The notes beneath the pieces are model-generated. The model saw only the letters and a program-made list of their open reading frames with translations, was not told where the DNA came from and made no database searches. Position numbers and translations under genes: made by a program. A stretch of DNA of 64,000 nucleotides from the NCBI RefSeq assembly GCF_041228105.1, contig NZ_CP166097.1, forward strand, positions 3,038,001-3,102,000. Reading direction: 5' to 3'. Origin of the DNA: Pectobacterium aroidearum (GTDB lineage: Bacteria; Pseudomonadota; Gammaproteobacteria; Enterobacterales; Enterobacteriaceae). This document shows, one piece after another, positions 34,896-44,309 of the stretch (positions within the stretch are counted from its first letter, which is position 1; every line of letters starts with the position of its first letter).

Positions 34896-36634
34896 TGGCT
34901 CAGAGAAAAACGATGCAGGTATTAAAACCGTTTCTGGCGCTCTACCGCCAGCACATCTGGCGCTTAAGTCTGGGCGTCGTGCTAGCTATTGCAACCCTGC
35001 TTGCCAGTATCGGCCTGCTTGCCCTCTCCGGCTGGTTTCTGGCTGGCGCCGCATTGGCAGGAATCGTCGGGCTGCTCACCTTCAACTATATGTTGCCTGC
35101 CGCAGGCGTGCGGGGTGCGGCGATTGCGCGCACGGCTGGGCGCTATTTCGAAAGGCTAGTCAGCCACGATGCCACATTCCGCGTTCTGCTGCGCTTACGT
35201 GTTTTCACCTTTTCTCGCATTCTGCCGCTCTCTCCGGGTGGGCTGGCACAATTTCGCCAGGCTGAGTTGCTAAACCGGCTTGTGGCGGACGTGGATACGC
35301 TAGACCACCTCTATCTGCGCGTGATTTCCCCCATCATCAGCGCCTTCGCCGTCATTCTTATTGTCTGTTACGGCCTGAGCTTCATTGACGCCACATTGGC
35401 GTTGACGCTTGGCACTATCATGCTGGTACTGCTGCTGTGCCTGCCGGTTCTATTTTATCGGGCAGGAAATGGCATCGGGCAGGATCTGACCGCGCTGCGA
35501 GCACAATACCGCCTTCAGCTAACGACCTGGTTGCAAGGTCAGGCAGAGTTGACTGTCTTCGGCGCGCTCGATCGCGTCCGTCAGCAGCTGGCGCTGGTGG
35601 AAATTAACTGGCTGCGCCGCCAACGCCAGCAGGCCAATCTTACTGGCCTGTCTCAGGCGGTGATGATTCTATGCAGCGGGCTGACCGTTACCCTGATTCT
35701 GTGGCTAGCGGCAGATGGCGTAGGCGGTAATCCACAGCCCGGCGCCTTGATTGCACTGTTCGTGTTTGCCGCGCTTGCCGCCTTCGAAGCGTTGGCTCCG
35801 GTCACGGTGGCTTTCCAGCATATGGGGCAAGTGATTGCTTCCGCCGCGCGGGTCGATCAAATCATTCGCCAGCCCGTTGACGTCACTTTCCCTGAGCGCG
35901 GGCCAGAAACGTCACGCGAGGCCGCACTCGACCTCTCACATGTGGGCTTCACCTACCCCGGTCAGCCACAGCCCGTGCTGCAAAACATTTCTCTTTCCAT
36001 TAAACCGGGCGAACATCTGGCGCTGCTGGGGCGTACCGGGTGCGGGAAATCGACGCTATTGCAACTGCTGACTCGGGCATGGAATTGTGAATACGGGGAC
36101 ATTAGGCTGAATGGCCACGTCCTTGCCGATTGGCGGGAAGCCGACCTCCGTGCAATGATGAGCGTGGTCCCACAGCGTGTGCATATTTTTAGCGCAACGC
36201 TGCGTGATAACCTGCTACTGGCCGCACCAACGGCGCGGGACGAAAAACTGGCCGAGGTATTACAGCAGGTCGGGTTGGAAAAATTGCTGGAAAATGAAGG
36301 GCTGAATGCCTGGCTGGGAGAAGGTGGTCGCCAACTCTCCGGCGGTGAGCAGCGCCGTATCGCTTTAGCACGTGCCTTATTGCACGACGCGCCGCTTGTT
36401 TTGTTGGATGAACCGACTGAAGGGTTGGATGCAGAGACTGAAAAACGTATTCTGCAACTGCTACGCCAACACTGTGCTGATAAGACGCTGATTGTCATCA
36501 CTCACCGGTTATACGGTTTAGAGTCAATGGATCGCATCTGTATTCTGGACGATGGCAAGGTGATCGAACAGGGCAGCCATCAGGCGCTAATGGCACAAAA
36601 AGGGCGTTATTGGCAATTCCGCCAACACGTTTAA
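34895..36634 (+). CDS. cydC: CydC, subunit of the CydDC cysteine/glutathione ABC exporter
   Basis: Partner half transporter of CydD, 579 residues. The membrane domain covers about residues 15-305. Walker [10 protein letters not shown] is near 378, signature LSGGEQRR and Walker [13 protein letters not shown] follow. Its ATP site is canonical while CydD has a slightly altered signature, as known for this heterodimer. It starts on the last base of cydD and is followed by aat after 34 bases. Confidence 0.97.
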   Translation: MAQRKTMQVLKPFLALYRQHIWRLSLGVVLAIATLLASIGLLALSGWFLAGAALAGIVGLLTFNYMLPAAGVRGAAIARTAGRYFERLVSHDATFRVLLRLRVFTFSRILPLSPGGLAQFRQAELLNRLVADVDTLDHLYLRVISPIISAFAVILIVCYGLSFIDATLALTLGTIMLVLLLCLPVLFYRAGNGIGQDLTALRAQYRLQLTTWLQGQAELTVFGALDRVRQQLALVEINWLRRQRQQANLTGLSQAVMILCSGLTVTLILWLAADGVGGNPQPGALIALFVFAALAAFEALAPVTVAFQHMGQVIASAARVDQIIRQPVDVTFPERGPETSREAALDLSHVGFTYPGQPQPVLQNISLSIKPGEHLALLGRTGCGKSTLLQLLTRAWNCEYGDIRLNGHVLADWREADLRAMMSVVPQRVHIFSATLRDNLLLAAPTARDEKLAEVLQQVGLEKLLENEGLNAWLGEGGRQLSGGEQRRIALARALLHDAPLVLLDEPTEGLDAETEKRILQLLRQHCADKTLIVITHRLYGLESMDRICILDDGKVIEQGSHQALMAQKGRYWQFRQHV

Positions 36635-36668
36635 GGCAAACTCAGTTGAAACACAACGTTTGAAAAAC

Positions 36669-37373
36669 ATGCGTCTATACCAACTATCACCTCAATCGCT
36701 TCAGTTTCCTGATCCGAACCATGCGTTGGATGACCCCAACGGCCTGCTGGCCGTTGGCGGCGATCTCTCCGTTGCCCGGTTAAAAGCAGCTTACCGACAG
36801 GGAATTTTCCCCTGGTTCTCTCCCGGTGAGCCTATTTTATGGTGGTCTCCGAATCCGCGTGCAGTGCTGTTTCCTGATGAACTCCATGTCAGCCGCAGTA
36901 TGAAAAAGTTTCTGAAGCGCCATACGTTTCACGCCACGCTGAATCAGGCGTTTGATGACGTCATTCACGCCTGTGCCCATGAACACCATGACGGCACCTG
37001 GATTACGTCGGAGATTATCTCAGCCTATCGCCAGCTTCATTTGGCCGGCAAAGCGCACTCTGTCGAAGTATGGCAGGATGACAAACTGGTTGGTGGGCTA
37101 TATGGCGTTGAACAAGGAAGATTATTTTGCGGTGAGTCGATGTTCAGCCGTACAGATAATGCGTCAAAATACGCGCTGCTGGCGTTTCAACAACATTTTA
37201 TTTGCCACGGTGGTCATTTGATTGATTGCCAGGTGTTAAACGCCCATACCGCGTCGCTGGGCGTAAGTGAAATCTCTCGCGATCGCTTCCTGCAACAGCT
37301 TTCTCAGTGGCAGGATCTCGCCGTCGACGACGGCTGCTGGCTCCCCCAACAGCTCGCCGAACCGACGCTATGA
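36669..37373 (+). CDS. aat: Leucyl/phenylalanyl-tRNA--protein transferase
   Basis: Aat adds Leu or Phe to proteins with N-terminal Arg or Lys, making N-degrons for ClpAPS. It has 234 residues. The conserved [32 protein letters not shown] and [16 protein letters not shown] segments are complete. I use the ATG giving MRLYQLSP; a TTG 9 bases upstream is possible but not family-like. The ribosome site is weak, suggesting coupling to cydC. The gene lies close to clpA and clpS, whose products degrade its targets, as in E. coli. Confidence 0.97.
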   Translation: MRLYQLSPQSLQFPDPNHALDDPNGLLAVGGDLSVARLKAAYRQGIFPWFSPGEPILWWSPNPRAVLFPDELHVSRSMKKFLKRHTFHATLNQAFDDVIHACAHEHHDGTWITSEIISAYRQLHLAGKAHSVEVWQDDKLVGGLYGVEQGRLFCGESMFSRTDNASKYALLAFQQHFICHGGHLIDCQVLNAHTASLGVSEISRDRFLQQLSQWQDLAVDDGCWLPQQLAEPTL

Positions 37374-37468
37374 CAGAGAAAAACGGGTAAATAATCCCCC
37401 AAACGTGAACGCTTCTTTACATAATGGCGGTTTTTCGGCATTATCTTGCGGTTAAAAAATAAAGGTAG

Positions 37469-37705
<237 letters not shown>

Positions 37706-37758
37706 CCGGTTCGCCCATCGCTGATAACAGCGATATACGAGGATGTGACACCCTCCCC

Positions 37759-37792
37759 AGCCCTTCCCTTCATGGCAAGGGCTTTTGTTTTT
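37759..37792 (+). terminator. Rho-independent terminator after infA
   Basis: Stem AGCCCTT/AAGGGCT (37759-37765 with 37777-37783), an 11-base loop, then TTTTGTTTTT. Confidence 0.85.
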
Positions 37793-37817
37793 GGGAGAGA
37801 GTCTGGCAAAGGGGTAT

Positions 37818-37845
37818 AAAAAAGGGATGCCTCAGCATCCCTTTT
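37818..37845 (-). terminator. Rho-independent terminator after clpA
   Basis: A perfect 11-bp stem (37820-37830 with 37835-37845) with loop CTCA. T runs exist on both strands, so it can also back up the infA terminator. Confidence 0.92.
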
Positions 37846-37864
37846 AGGTATCAAACGATATTGA

Positions 37865-40138
37865 TTAATTAACGCTTTCCGCTTTCCGCTTCTGCGCACT
37901 CTTGAAGCCGTAGGTCAACTGCTGCGTCTCTTTATCCAGTTCTACCGTGACAGAACCACCGTCTACCAGTGAACCAAACAGCAGCTCGTTGGCCAGCGGT
38001 TTCTTGAGGCTTTCCTGCATTACGCGCGCCATCGGTCGGGCACCCATCGCTTTGTCGTAGCCTTTTTCTGCCAGCCAGTTACGCGCTTCATCACTGACTT
38101 CCAGCGACACGCCTTTCGCATCCAGTTGCGCCTGAAGTTCTACGATAAATTTGTCGACAACCTGCTGAATGACGTCAGTCGACAGATGGTTGAACCAGAT
38201 AATGCCATCCAGACGGTTACGGAATTCCGGCGTAAATACCTTCTTGATCTCTTCCATCGCATCGCTGCTATTGTCTTGATGGATGATACCGATGGATTTA
38301 CGCTGTGTTTCCCGCACGCCTGCGTTGGTGGTCATGACGACAATGACATTACGGAAATCCGCTTTACGGCCATTGTTGTCCGTCAGCGTACCGTTATCCA
38401 TCACCTGCAACAGCAGATTAAAGACGTCCGGATGCGCTTTCTCAATTTCATCCAGCAGCAGCACCGCATGAGGATGCTTAATCACGGCATCCGTCAGCAG
38501 GCCGCCCTGATCGTAGCCCACATAGCCCGGAGGCGCACCAATCAGGCGGCTGACCGTGTGGCGCTCCATGTATTCAGACATATCAAAGCGCAGCAGTTCA
38601 ATATCCAGCGCTTTTGCCAGTTGTAACGTCACTTCCGTCTTACCGACACCGGTAGGACCCGCGAACAGGAAGGAACCAACCGGCTTACGCTCCTGACCCA
38701 GCCCTGCTCGGCTCATCTTGATAGACTCAGAGAGCGCTTCAATAGCCTTATCCTGTCCAAACACCAGCATTTTCAGGCGGTCGCTGAGGTTCTTCAGCAC
38801 ATCGCGATCGCTGGCGGAGACGGTTTTTTCTGGAATACGGGCAATACGGGCGACAACAGATTCGATGTCACTCACATTAACCGTTTTCTTCCGTTTGCTG
38901 ATTGGCACCAGACGGCTGCGTGCGCCCGCTTCATCGATCACATCAATCGCCTTATCCGGCAGATGACGGTCGTTGATATACTTCACCGCCAACTCTACCG
39001 CCGCACGAATCGCTTTCGACGTATAGCGAACATCATGGTGAGCCTCATACTTCGGCTTCAGACCATTAATGATTTGTATGGTTTCTTCCACGCTAGGTTC
39101 AGTGATATCGATTTTCTGGAAACGACGCGCCAGCGCACGATCCTTTTCAAAGATATTGCTGAACTCCTGATAGGTGGTTGAACCGATGACGCGGATCTTG
39201 CCGCTGGAAAGCAGCGGTTTAATCAGATTAGCGGCATCAACCTGACCGCCGGACGCAGCGCCTGCGCCGATGATCGTGTGAATTTCATCAATGAACAGAA
39301 TACTGTTTTTATCTTGTTCGAGCTGTTTCAGCAGCGCCTTGAAGCGTTTTTCAAAGTCACCGCGGTATTTGGTGCCTGCCAGCAGCGCACCAATGTCCAG
39401 CGAGTACAGCGTGCATTCCGCCATCACTTCCGGTACATCGCCCTGCACAATACGCCAAGCCAGCCCTTCAGCAATCGCGGTTTTGCCCACGCCGGATTCG
39501 CCGACCAGTAGCGGGTTATTTTTACGACGGCGGCACAAGACCTGAATCGTGCGCTCCAGTTCTTTATCCCGGCCAATGAGCGGATCGATACCGCCAACGC
39601 GAGCCAGTTGATTCAGATTGGTGGTGAAGTTTTCCATACGATCTTCCCCTCCTGCCTGTTCTTCATTGACGGGATTTTCAGGGTTCGGCGCCTGATCGGT
39701 TTCTTCTTTACGCGTGCCGTGGGAAATAAAGTTCACCACATCCAGACGGCTGACGTCATGCTTGCGCAGCAGGTAGGCAGCCTGAGATTCCTGCTCGCTA
39801 AAAATCGCGACCAGAACGTTAGCGCCGGACACTTCGCTGCGGCCGGAAGACTGCACATGGAAGACGGCGCGTTGGAGTACGCGTTGGAAGCTGAGCGTAG
39901 GCTGAGTTTCTCGCTCGTCGTCACTTTGCGGTAATGTTGGTGTGGTCTGCTCAATGAACGCTTCCAGTTCCTGGCGCAGCGCGGCTAAATCTACCGTACA
40001 GGCTTCCAATGCTTCACGGGCGGCTGGGTTACTGAGCAGTGCTAACAGCAGGTGCTCCACGGTCATAAACTCGTGTCGGTGCTCACGCGCTCTGGCGAAA
40101 GCCATGTTGAGACTGAGTTCCAGTTCTTGATTGAGCAT
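37865..40138 (-). CDS. clpA: ClpA, ATPase subunit of the ClpAP protease
   Basis: A 757-residue AAA+ unfoldase that feeds proteins to ClpP. The N-domain (1-145), which binds ClpS, is followed by a charged linker. AAA1 Walker A GESGVGKT is at 213-220, AAA2 Walker A GPTGVGKTE near 495, and Walker B LLLDEIEKAHPD in AAA2. The start giving MLNQELELSLN is preceded by GGGAGAGG; an in-frame ATG five codons upstream is not conserved. It follows clpS by 29 bases in one operon. Confidence 0.98.
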   Translation of the reverse strand: MLNQELELSLNMAFARAREHRHEFMTVEHLLLALLSNPAAREALEACTVDLAALRQELEAFIEQTTPTLPQSDDERETQPTLSFQRVLQRAVFHVQSSGRSEVSGANVLVAIFSEQESQAAYLLRKHDVSRLDVVNFISHGTRKEETDQAPNPENPVNEEQAGGEDRMENFTTNLNQLARVGGIDPLIGRDKELERTIQVLCRRRKNNPLLVGESGVGKTAIAEGLAWRIVQGDVPEVMAECTLYSLDIGALLAGTKYRGDFEKRFKALLKQLEQDKNSILFIDEIHTIIGAGAASGGQVDAANLIKPLLSSGKIRVIGSTTYQEFSNIFEKDRALARRFQKIDITEPSVEETIQIINGLKPKYEAHHDVRYTSKAIRAAVELAVKYINDRHLPDKAIDVIDEAGARSRLVPISKRKKTVNVSDIESVVARIARIPEKTVSASDRDVLKNLSDRLKMLVFGQDKAIEALSESIKMSRAGLGQERKPVGSFLFAGPTGVGKTEVTLQLAKALDIELLRFDMSEYMERHTVSRLIGAPPGYVGYDQGGLLTDAVIKHPHAVLLLDEIEKAHPDVFNLLLQVMDNGTLTDNNGRKADFRNVIVVMTTNAGVRETQRKSIGIIHQDNSSDAMEEIKKVFTPEFRNRLDGIIWFNHLSTDVIQQVVDKFIVELQAQLDAKGVSLEVSDEARNWLAEKGYDKAMGARPMARVMQESLKKPLANELLFGSLVDGGSVTVELDKETQQLTYGFKSAQKRKAESVN

Positions 40139-40167
40139 AGGCACCTCTCCCAATAAAACGCCTGACT

Positions 40168-40488
40168 TCAGGCTTTTTCCAGCGTACAGAGCAGCGGGTG
40201 CTCGTTTTCTCTGGCATAACGATTGACTTGTACGACCTTGGTCTCAGCCACTTCAGCGCTGAATACGCCACAAATCGCTTTCCCCTGATAATGCACGGTT
40301 AACATAAGCTGTGTGGCACGTTCAATATCATAAGAAAAGAACTTTTGCAGAACGTCAATAACAAATTCCATCGGGGTGTAATCATCATTATTCAACACCA
40401 CGTTGTACATGGATGGCGGCTGCAATTTTTCTTTCTGTTTATCGGCGGTCAGGTTCTCAGATTGTGACCACGTACTGTTGTTTCCCAT
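40168..40488 (-). CDS. clpS: ClpS, N-end rule adaptor for ClpA
   Basis: A 106-residue adaptor that hands N-degron proteins to ClpA. The core [15 protein letters not shown] and the [16 protein letters not shown] helix form the pocket that binds N-terminal Leu, Phe, Tyr or Trp. Length equals E. coli ClpS. It is the first gene of clpS-clpA and divergent from cspD. Together with aat, which creates Leu/Phe N-degrons, the local cluster holds most of the bacterial N-end rule pathway. Confidence 0.98.
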   Translation of the reverse strand: MGNNSTWSQSENLTADKQKEKLQPPSMYNVVLNNDDYTPMEFVIDVLQKFFSYDIERATQLMLTVHYQGKAICGVFSAEVAETKVVQVNRYARENEHPLLCTLEKA

Positions 40489-40909
40489 TCTCTATCCACA
40501 TCTTGTAACGAATACCGCGGCGCGCGAATTCGTCTGTTTATTCCCAATAGATTCGAGAAGCAGGAAATGCGCGCCTGCGACTTGAAAGATGACGGGTATC
40601 TCTACATTTACAGTATCACGTCTACTTTTTATTTTACCACCTGAGGGAATAAATGGTTCCTGGAAAGCAAAATTCAAGGCCTGTAACCGATATCTTGAGT
40701 ACGCAACGCGATCGTCGGTTCATCAATAGCGTTATCTGCATCAAACTTTGACAAACTCCCCTCAACACCACGCGGTGGATCGCTTGACGCCGGGATCGAT
40801 TTCACTAAAGTGTACGGATGAATTGATGGGGTTTTAATCAATTCGTATTCGTAGTAACCAAATAACCACACCTTACTGAAAAGAATACTCTTGCGAAGGA
40901 TGTCAATGC
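40489..40909. other. Divergent clpS-cspD region
   Basis: 421 bases without a gene. It holds the promoters of clpS and cspD. A perfect 8-bp inverted repeat, GAATTGAT/ATCAATTC, spans 40820-40844 about 65 bases before cspD. Nothing else stands out. Confidence 0.6.
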
Positions 40910-41131
40910 ATGGAGACAGGTACTGTTAAATGGTTCAATAATGCCAAAGGGTTTGGTTTTATCTGTCCAGAGGGGGGAGGTGACGATATTTTCGCGCACT
41001 ACTCAACCATTCAAATGGATGGCTACCGGACTCTGAAAGCCGGACAGGTTGTCAGGTTTGATGTTCATCAAGGGCCGAAAGGTAATCACGCTTGCCTGAT
41101 CGTCCCGCAAGTCGCCGAGGCCGCATCCTGA
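40910..41131 (+). CDS. cspD: CspD, stationary-phase cold-shock-like protein
   Basis: A 73-residue cold-shock domain protein. RNP1 KGFGFI and RNP2 DIFAHYS are intact. Features such as the GGGDDIFAHY loop and the C-terminal PQVAEAA tail resemble CspD rather than CspA. In E. coli it inhibits DNA replication and is induced by starvation, not cold. The ATG follows GAAGGATG. The position next to clpS is conserved. Confidence 0.96.
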   Translation: METGTVKWFNNAKGFGFICPEGGGDDIFAHYSTIQMDGYRTLKAGQVVRFDVHQGPKGNHACLIVPQVAEAAS

Positions 41132-41244
41132 TCCCTTCGACACCCTACACGTTTACTCAGAATACCTACGCTAAACCGTAAAATGACTATAATGCGACAA
41201 ATGCCGTTCAGCACACTGAACGGCATTTTTATTTCTGTATCACG

Positions 41245-42909
41245 CTAATCCGCACGTCCGCGGGCCAACCACAGGACGCGGGAGAACATGCTGCGTATAA
41301 GCGGTGGGATTGCATCGCTGCCCATCGCTGCTGCCTCCATCGCCACCTCAATCGCCAGATCGGGCTTGGATGAACGATGAATCGCCTTGATGATGATTTT
41401 GTGCATCGATAGCGGCACTTTCTCCGGCAACTGCGCGGTGCGGTGATACACGTGACTGAACCCCTCACGATACATATAGTGTTCCATGTCCGATGCGGGC
41501 AAGACGGTCAGATGATCTCGCTCGCTCTCGTCCTGAACGGTTAACATACTTTTCGCCGTCGCTGCATACTTTTTCCCCGCGTCGTCGCCATCGACCAGCA
41601 CATGCCATTCAATCCCCATACGCCGTGCAAACCTCAGCAGTGGCCGGAGCCCGGATTGGGCAAACTCAATCACCTTCACCCCTTCCGCCTCAAAATGGTG
41701 CCCACATTGTCGTGCCAGTTCATTCAGCATCCAGACTTCGGTTTCCCCCTCCACCAGCAGCCAGCAGCGTGCGAAAAGTGAAGCGGGTCGATTCAGACGA
41801 ATATGAAACGCAATGCGCCGACTGTCTTCCGCACTCATGCCCTGACGACCAATGCGATATGTCGCAACCCGTGACGATTCCCGCACCAGACGGCACACGT
41901 GCTCCATCGGCACCAGCGACAGCAGCTCTCCCGAATTCGTTGTCGTGACTTTTTGGAGCGGCAACTGCACCAGAAGCCCCCAGGCGACGGATAGCATAAT
42001 CGGGTGCAGGCGGGTTTCGGGGTCTTCAATCAGCAAAAGCGGACGGGCATGCGGATCCAGCGCTACCGACCCTTTCGCCTGTAACAGCGTAGAAAATAGC
42101 TCCAGCAGGATAATGCGCCGGCTGCGGCTATTTGGATCGGCAACCAGGCGGTTGATATTGTCCAGCGAGCGCCACGATTTACCATTGTGTGCTCGCGCAT
42201 GACGATGATGGCGTCGGTCGTTCCCCGTGGCATTCTGCTCGGAAAAATAGTGCTCCAGTAATTGCCGCATCGCCACCAGACCATGCCGCAACTCTTTATC
42301 CGTCAGCTTCTGCGGATTTTGCGCCAGCTCGCGCATCAGTTGCTCAAACTGCTGGGCCAGCTTTTCATTACTGTTATCTAACGTCGCCGCCAGCGTTCCG
42401 GAACGCAGACGCCGCATAAAACGCGCGTCGCGCAGCCGCAGCACCGGATGCAGGCGGATAATCTCTCTGGCCAGTTCATCAATATCATCCAGCGGTATCG
42501 GGTGCCCGTCGGCGTCCAGAAAGCTACGCCAGGTGAAAACCGACTGGCTTTCGTCCACCTCACCTTCCAGCCGATAGAAAATGCGGTATAACGATGCCTC
42601 GCCTTCCACCCAAACAGGGCTAAGCGAACGGTAGCGCGGAGATAAATGGTGGCCAGGTGCGGTTTCACAAAACGTGAAAATAATCTGAAGATGCTTTTCC
42701 CGACTATTTTCATCCCCCGGAGTGAAGTGAAAATCCTGCATATCAAAATGATAAAGCGGCAATGTCGGTGCCAGCAGCAGCGAGAGCGCATCCAGCAGGC
42801 TCGATTTCCCCCAGGCGTTCTCACCAATCAGTACGTTATTCTCGTCCAACGCCAGCGACAGACGATTGATTCCCCGAAATCCCAGGATTTCAATACTTTC
42901 CAGATGCAT
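41245..42909 (-). CDS. ybjD: YbjD, OLD-family ATP-dependent nuclease
   Basis: A 554-residue protein with an N-terminal ABC/SMC-type ATPase (Walker A GENAWGKSS, residues 29-37; LLLIEDPETRLHP as Walker B with signature region) and a C-terminal Toprim domain (LLVEGETE about 400, VLVDGDDAGK about 440). This is the overcoming-lysogenisation-defect nuclease architecture. The in vivo role in enterobacteria is unclear. The start giving MHLESIEILGF follows CAGGAGAG; an in-frame ATG 87 bases upstream is not conserved. It sits between cspD and lysO; E. coli has macAB and ybjX here, missing in this window. Confidence 0.94.
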   Translation of the reverse strand: MHLESIEILGFRGINRLSLALDENNVLIGENAWGKSSLLDALSLLLAPTLPLYHFDMQDFHFTPGDENSREKHLQIIFTFCETAPGHHLSPRYRSLSPVWVEGEASLYRIFYRLEGEVDESQSVFTWRSFLDADGHPIPLDDIDELAREIIRLHPVLRLRDARFMRRLRSGTLAATLDNSNEKLAQQFEQLMRELAQNPQKLTDKELRHGLVAMRQLLEHYFSEQNATGNDRRHHRHARAHNGKSWRSLDNINRLVADPNSRSRRIILLELFSTLLQAKGSVALDPHARPLLLIEDPETRLHPIMLSVAWGLLVQLPLQKVTTTNSGELLSLVPMEHVCRLVRESSRVATYRIGRQGMSAEDSRRIAFHIRLNRPASLFARCWLLVEGETEVWMLNELARQCGHHFEAEGVKVIEFAQSGLRPLLRFARRMGIEWHVLVDGDDAGKKYAATAKSMLTVQDESERDHLTVLPASDMEHYMYREGFSHVYHRTAQLPEKVPLSMHKIIIKAIHRSSKPDLAIEVAMEAAAMGSDAIPPLIRSMFSRVLWLARGRAD

Positions 42910-43221
42910 CCTTCTCTCCTGTAGCGGCTGCCTGCGGTTTTCTGCTGCCAGAATGCCCATCATAGAGAACATCCTGCCAGACAGCGCTTTACTCACTCCG
43001 ATAATTTGTTTAATTTTAATAAATTATCGTTTTTCTTCCCGCCAAGTGTAGCCGATGAATCCCACGATGTTGTCAATGAACGGTTTGTGTTTCCGCCGTG
43101 TCGATGTCTATCGGGGATAGAAATGAAGAAGAAAAGCCTCACTGTCTGACTACGGTAGCCCCAGCTCATCCTAAAATACGGGTTAGCGCCGTTTTTCTCG
43201 CGTAAGGACATCAATTCTGTG
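42910..43221. other. Divergent ybjD-lysO region
   Basis: 312 bases without a gene. An AT-rich 9-bp perfect inverted repeat (42999-43007 with 43021-43029, 13-base centre) is followed by a T run on the plus strand. It could be a leader terminator or an operator for lysO. ArgR controls lysO in E. coli, but I do not see a clean ARG box. Confidence 0.55.
42999..43029 (+). promoter_or_regulatory. AT-rich inverted repeat with T run upstream of lysO
   Basis: CGATAATTT and AAATTATCG pair perfectly across 13 bases, followed by GTTTTTC. It lies about 190 bases before lysO and could be an attenuator-like hairpin. Confidence 0.45.
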
Positions 43222-44121
43222 ATGTATTCAGGATTATTAATTATTTTATTACCGCTCATCATTGGCTATCTGGTGCCGCTGCGCGCCAAAAAAACATTAC
43301 AGTTGATTAACCAACTGCTGAGTTGGATGGTGTACGTTATTCTGTTTTTGATGGGAATAAGTCTGGCCTTTCTGGAAAATATCAGCAGCAATTTGTTACT
43401 GATCTTTCGCTACACCGCCGTCTTCGCCATCTGTATTGTCGCGGCAAACGGTGTTGCCCTGTGGTTATGGGAAAAGCGCAGTGCGTGGCGCAGCAAGTAC
43501 AAAGACGATACCCCACCTTCCCGACTGCGTATGATCCTTGAATCGTTCAAACTTTGCAGCGTGGTATTCGGTGGTTTTTTACTTGGATTAACGCACTGGT
43601 CAGGGTTCACCTATGCCAGCAAAGGCAGCGAATATGCCCTGATTTTTCTGTTATTCCTGGTGGGCGTCCAACTGCGTAACAGCGGGATGACGCTGCGCCA
43701 AATCGTATTAAACCGTCGCGGTCTGGTCATCGCTCTCATCGTCGGTATCAGTGCGCTGGGCGGCGGACTGCTGGCCGCGTGGGTGTTGGGGCTGCCGCTG
43801 AAAACCGGTCTGGCGATGGCATCAGGCTATGGGTGGTATTCGCTGTCTGGCATTCTGCTGACCGACGCGCTTGGGCCCGTCATCGGCAGCGCGGCGTTTT
43901 TCAACGATCTGACTCGCGAACTGCTGGCTATCATGCTCGTTCCCGCGCTGGCACAGCGTAACCGTTCCTTTGCGTTAGGGCTTTGCGGTGCGACCTCGAT
44001 GGACTTCACTCTGCCCGTTTTACAGCGCAGCGCGGGCATCGATATCGTACCTGCGGCTATCGTACACGGTTTCTTATTAAGCCTCGCCGCACCGATACTG
44101 ATGGCGCTATTTTCCTCATAA
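43222..44121 (+). CDS. lysO: LysO, L-lysine exporter
   Basis: A 299-residue inner-membrane protein (about eight hydrophobic segments) that exports lysine and toxic analogues; formerly YbjE. Conserved stretches include QLLSWMVYVILFLMGISLAFL, LLLFLVGVQLRNSGMTLRQI, GYGWYSLSGILLTD and LCGATSMDFTLPVLQR. The ATG at this position gives the E. coli length; a GTG one codon earlier is also possible. Its neighbour hcp is in the same direction but has its own promoter. Confidence 0.94.
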   Translation: MYSGLLIILLPLIIGYLVPLRAKKTLQLINQLLSWMVYVILFLMGISLAFLENISSNLLLIFRYTAVFAICIVAANGVALWLWEKRSAWRSKYKDDTPPSRLRMILESFKLCSVVFGGFLLGLTHWSGFTYASKGSEYALIFLLFLVGVQLRNSGMTLRQIVLNRRGLVIALIVGISALGGGLLAAWVLGLPLKTGLAMASGYGWYSLSGILLTDALGPVIGSAAFFNDLTRELLAIMLVPALAQRNRSFALGLCGATSMDFTLPVLQRSAGIDIVPAAIVHGFLLSLAAPILMALFSS

Positions 44122-44197
44122 GCACACACTAGACGTTGTTTCTCCCTGCTTTTATGGGCCGTGATTGAGAGTGATTTTCATTGCCCATCACCAAAAT

Positions 44198-44211
44198 TGC
44201 GCTAAATCAAA
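44198..44211. promoter_or_regulatory. FNR-like site upstream of hcp
   Basis: TTGCGCTAAATCAA matches TTGATNNNNATCAA at 8 of 10 defined bases. A -10-like TATGCT at 44262-44267 implies a transcription start near 44275-44277. That places this site near -72, the unusual position reported for E. coli hcp. Confidence 0.6.
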
Positions 44212-44273
44212 TTTACCTAAAGTTGCAGTAAAAAAGCCTTTTTACCTGCCTCGGCTGACACTATGCTTTAAAC

Positions 44274-44293
44274 AAGCATTTTAAATGCAACTT
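44274..44293. promoter_or_regulatory. NsrR-like operator at the hcp promoter
   Basis: GCATTT-T-AAATGC (44276-44288) is an exact inverted repeat within AAGCATTTTAAATGCAACTT. It matches the core of the nitric-oxide-sensing repressor NsrR site. It overlaps the predicted transcription start, about +6, as in E. coli hcp. Confidence 0.7.
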
Positions 44294-44309
44294 AAAAAAG
44301 GAAGTCATT

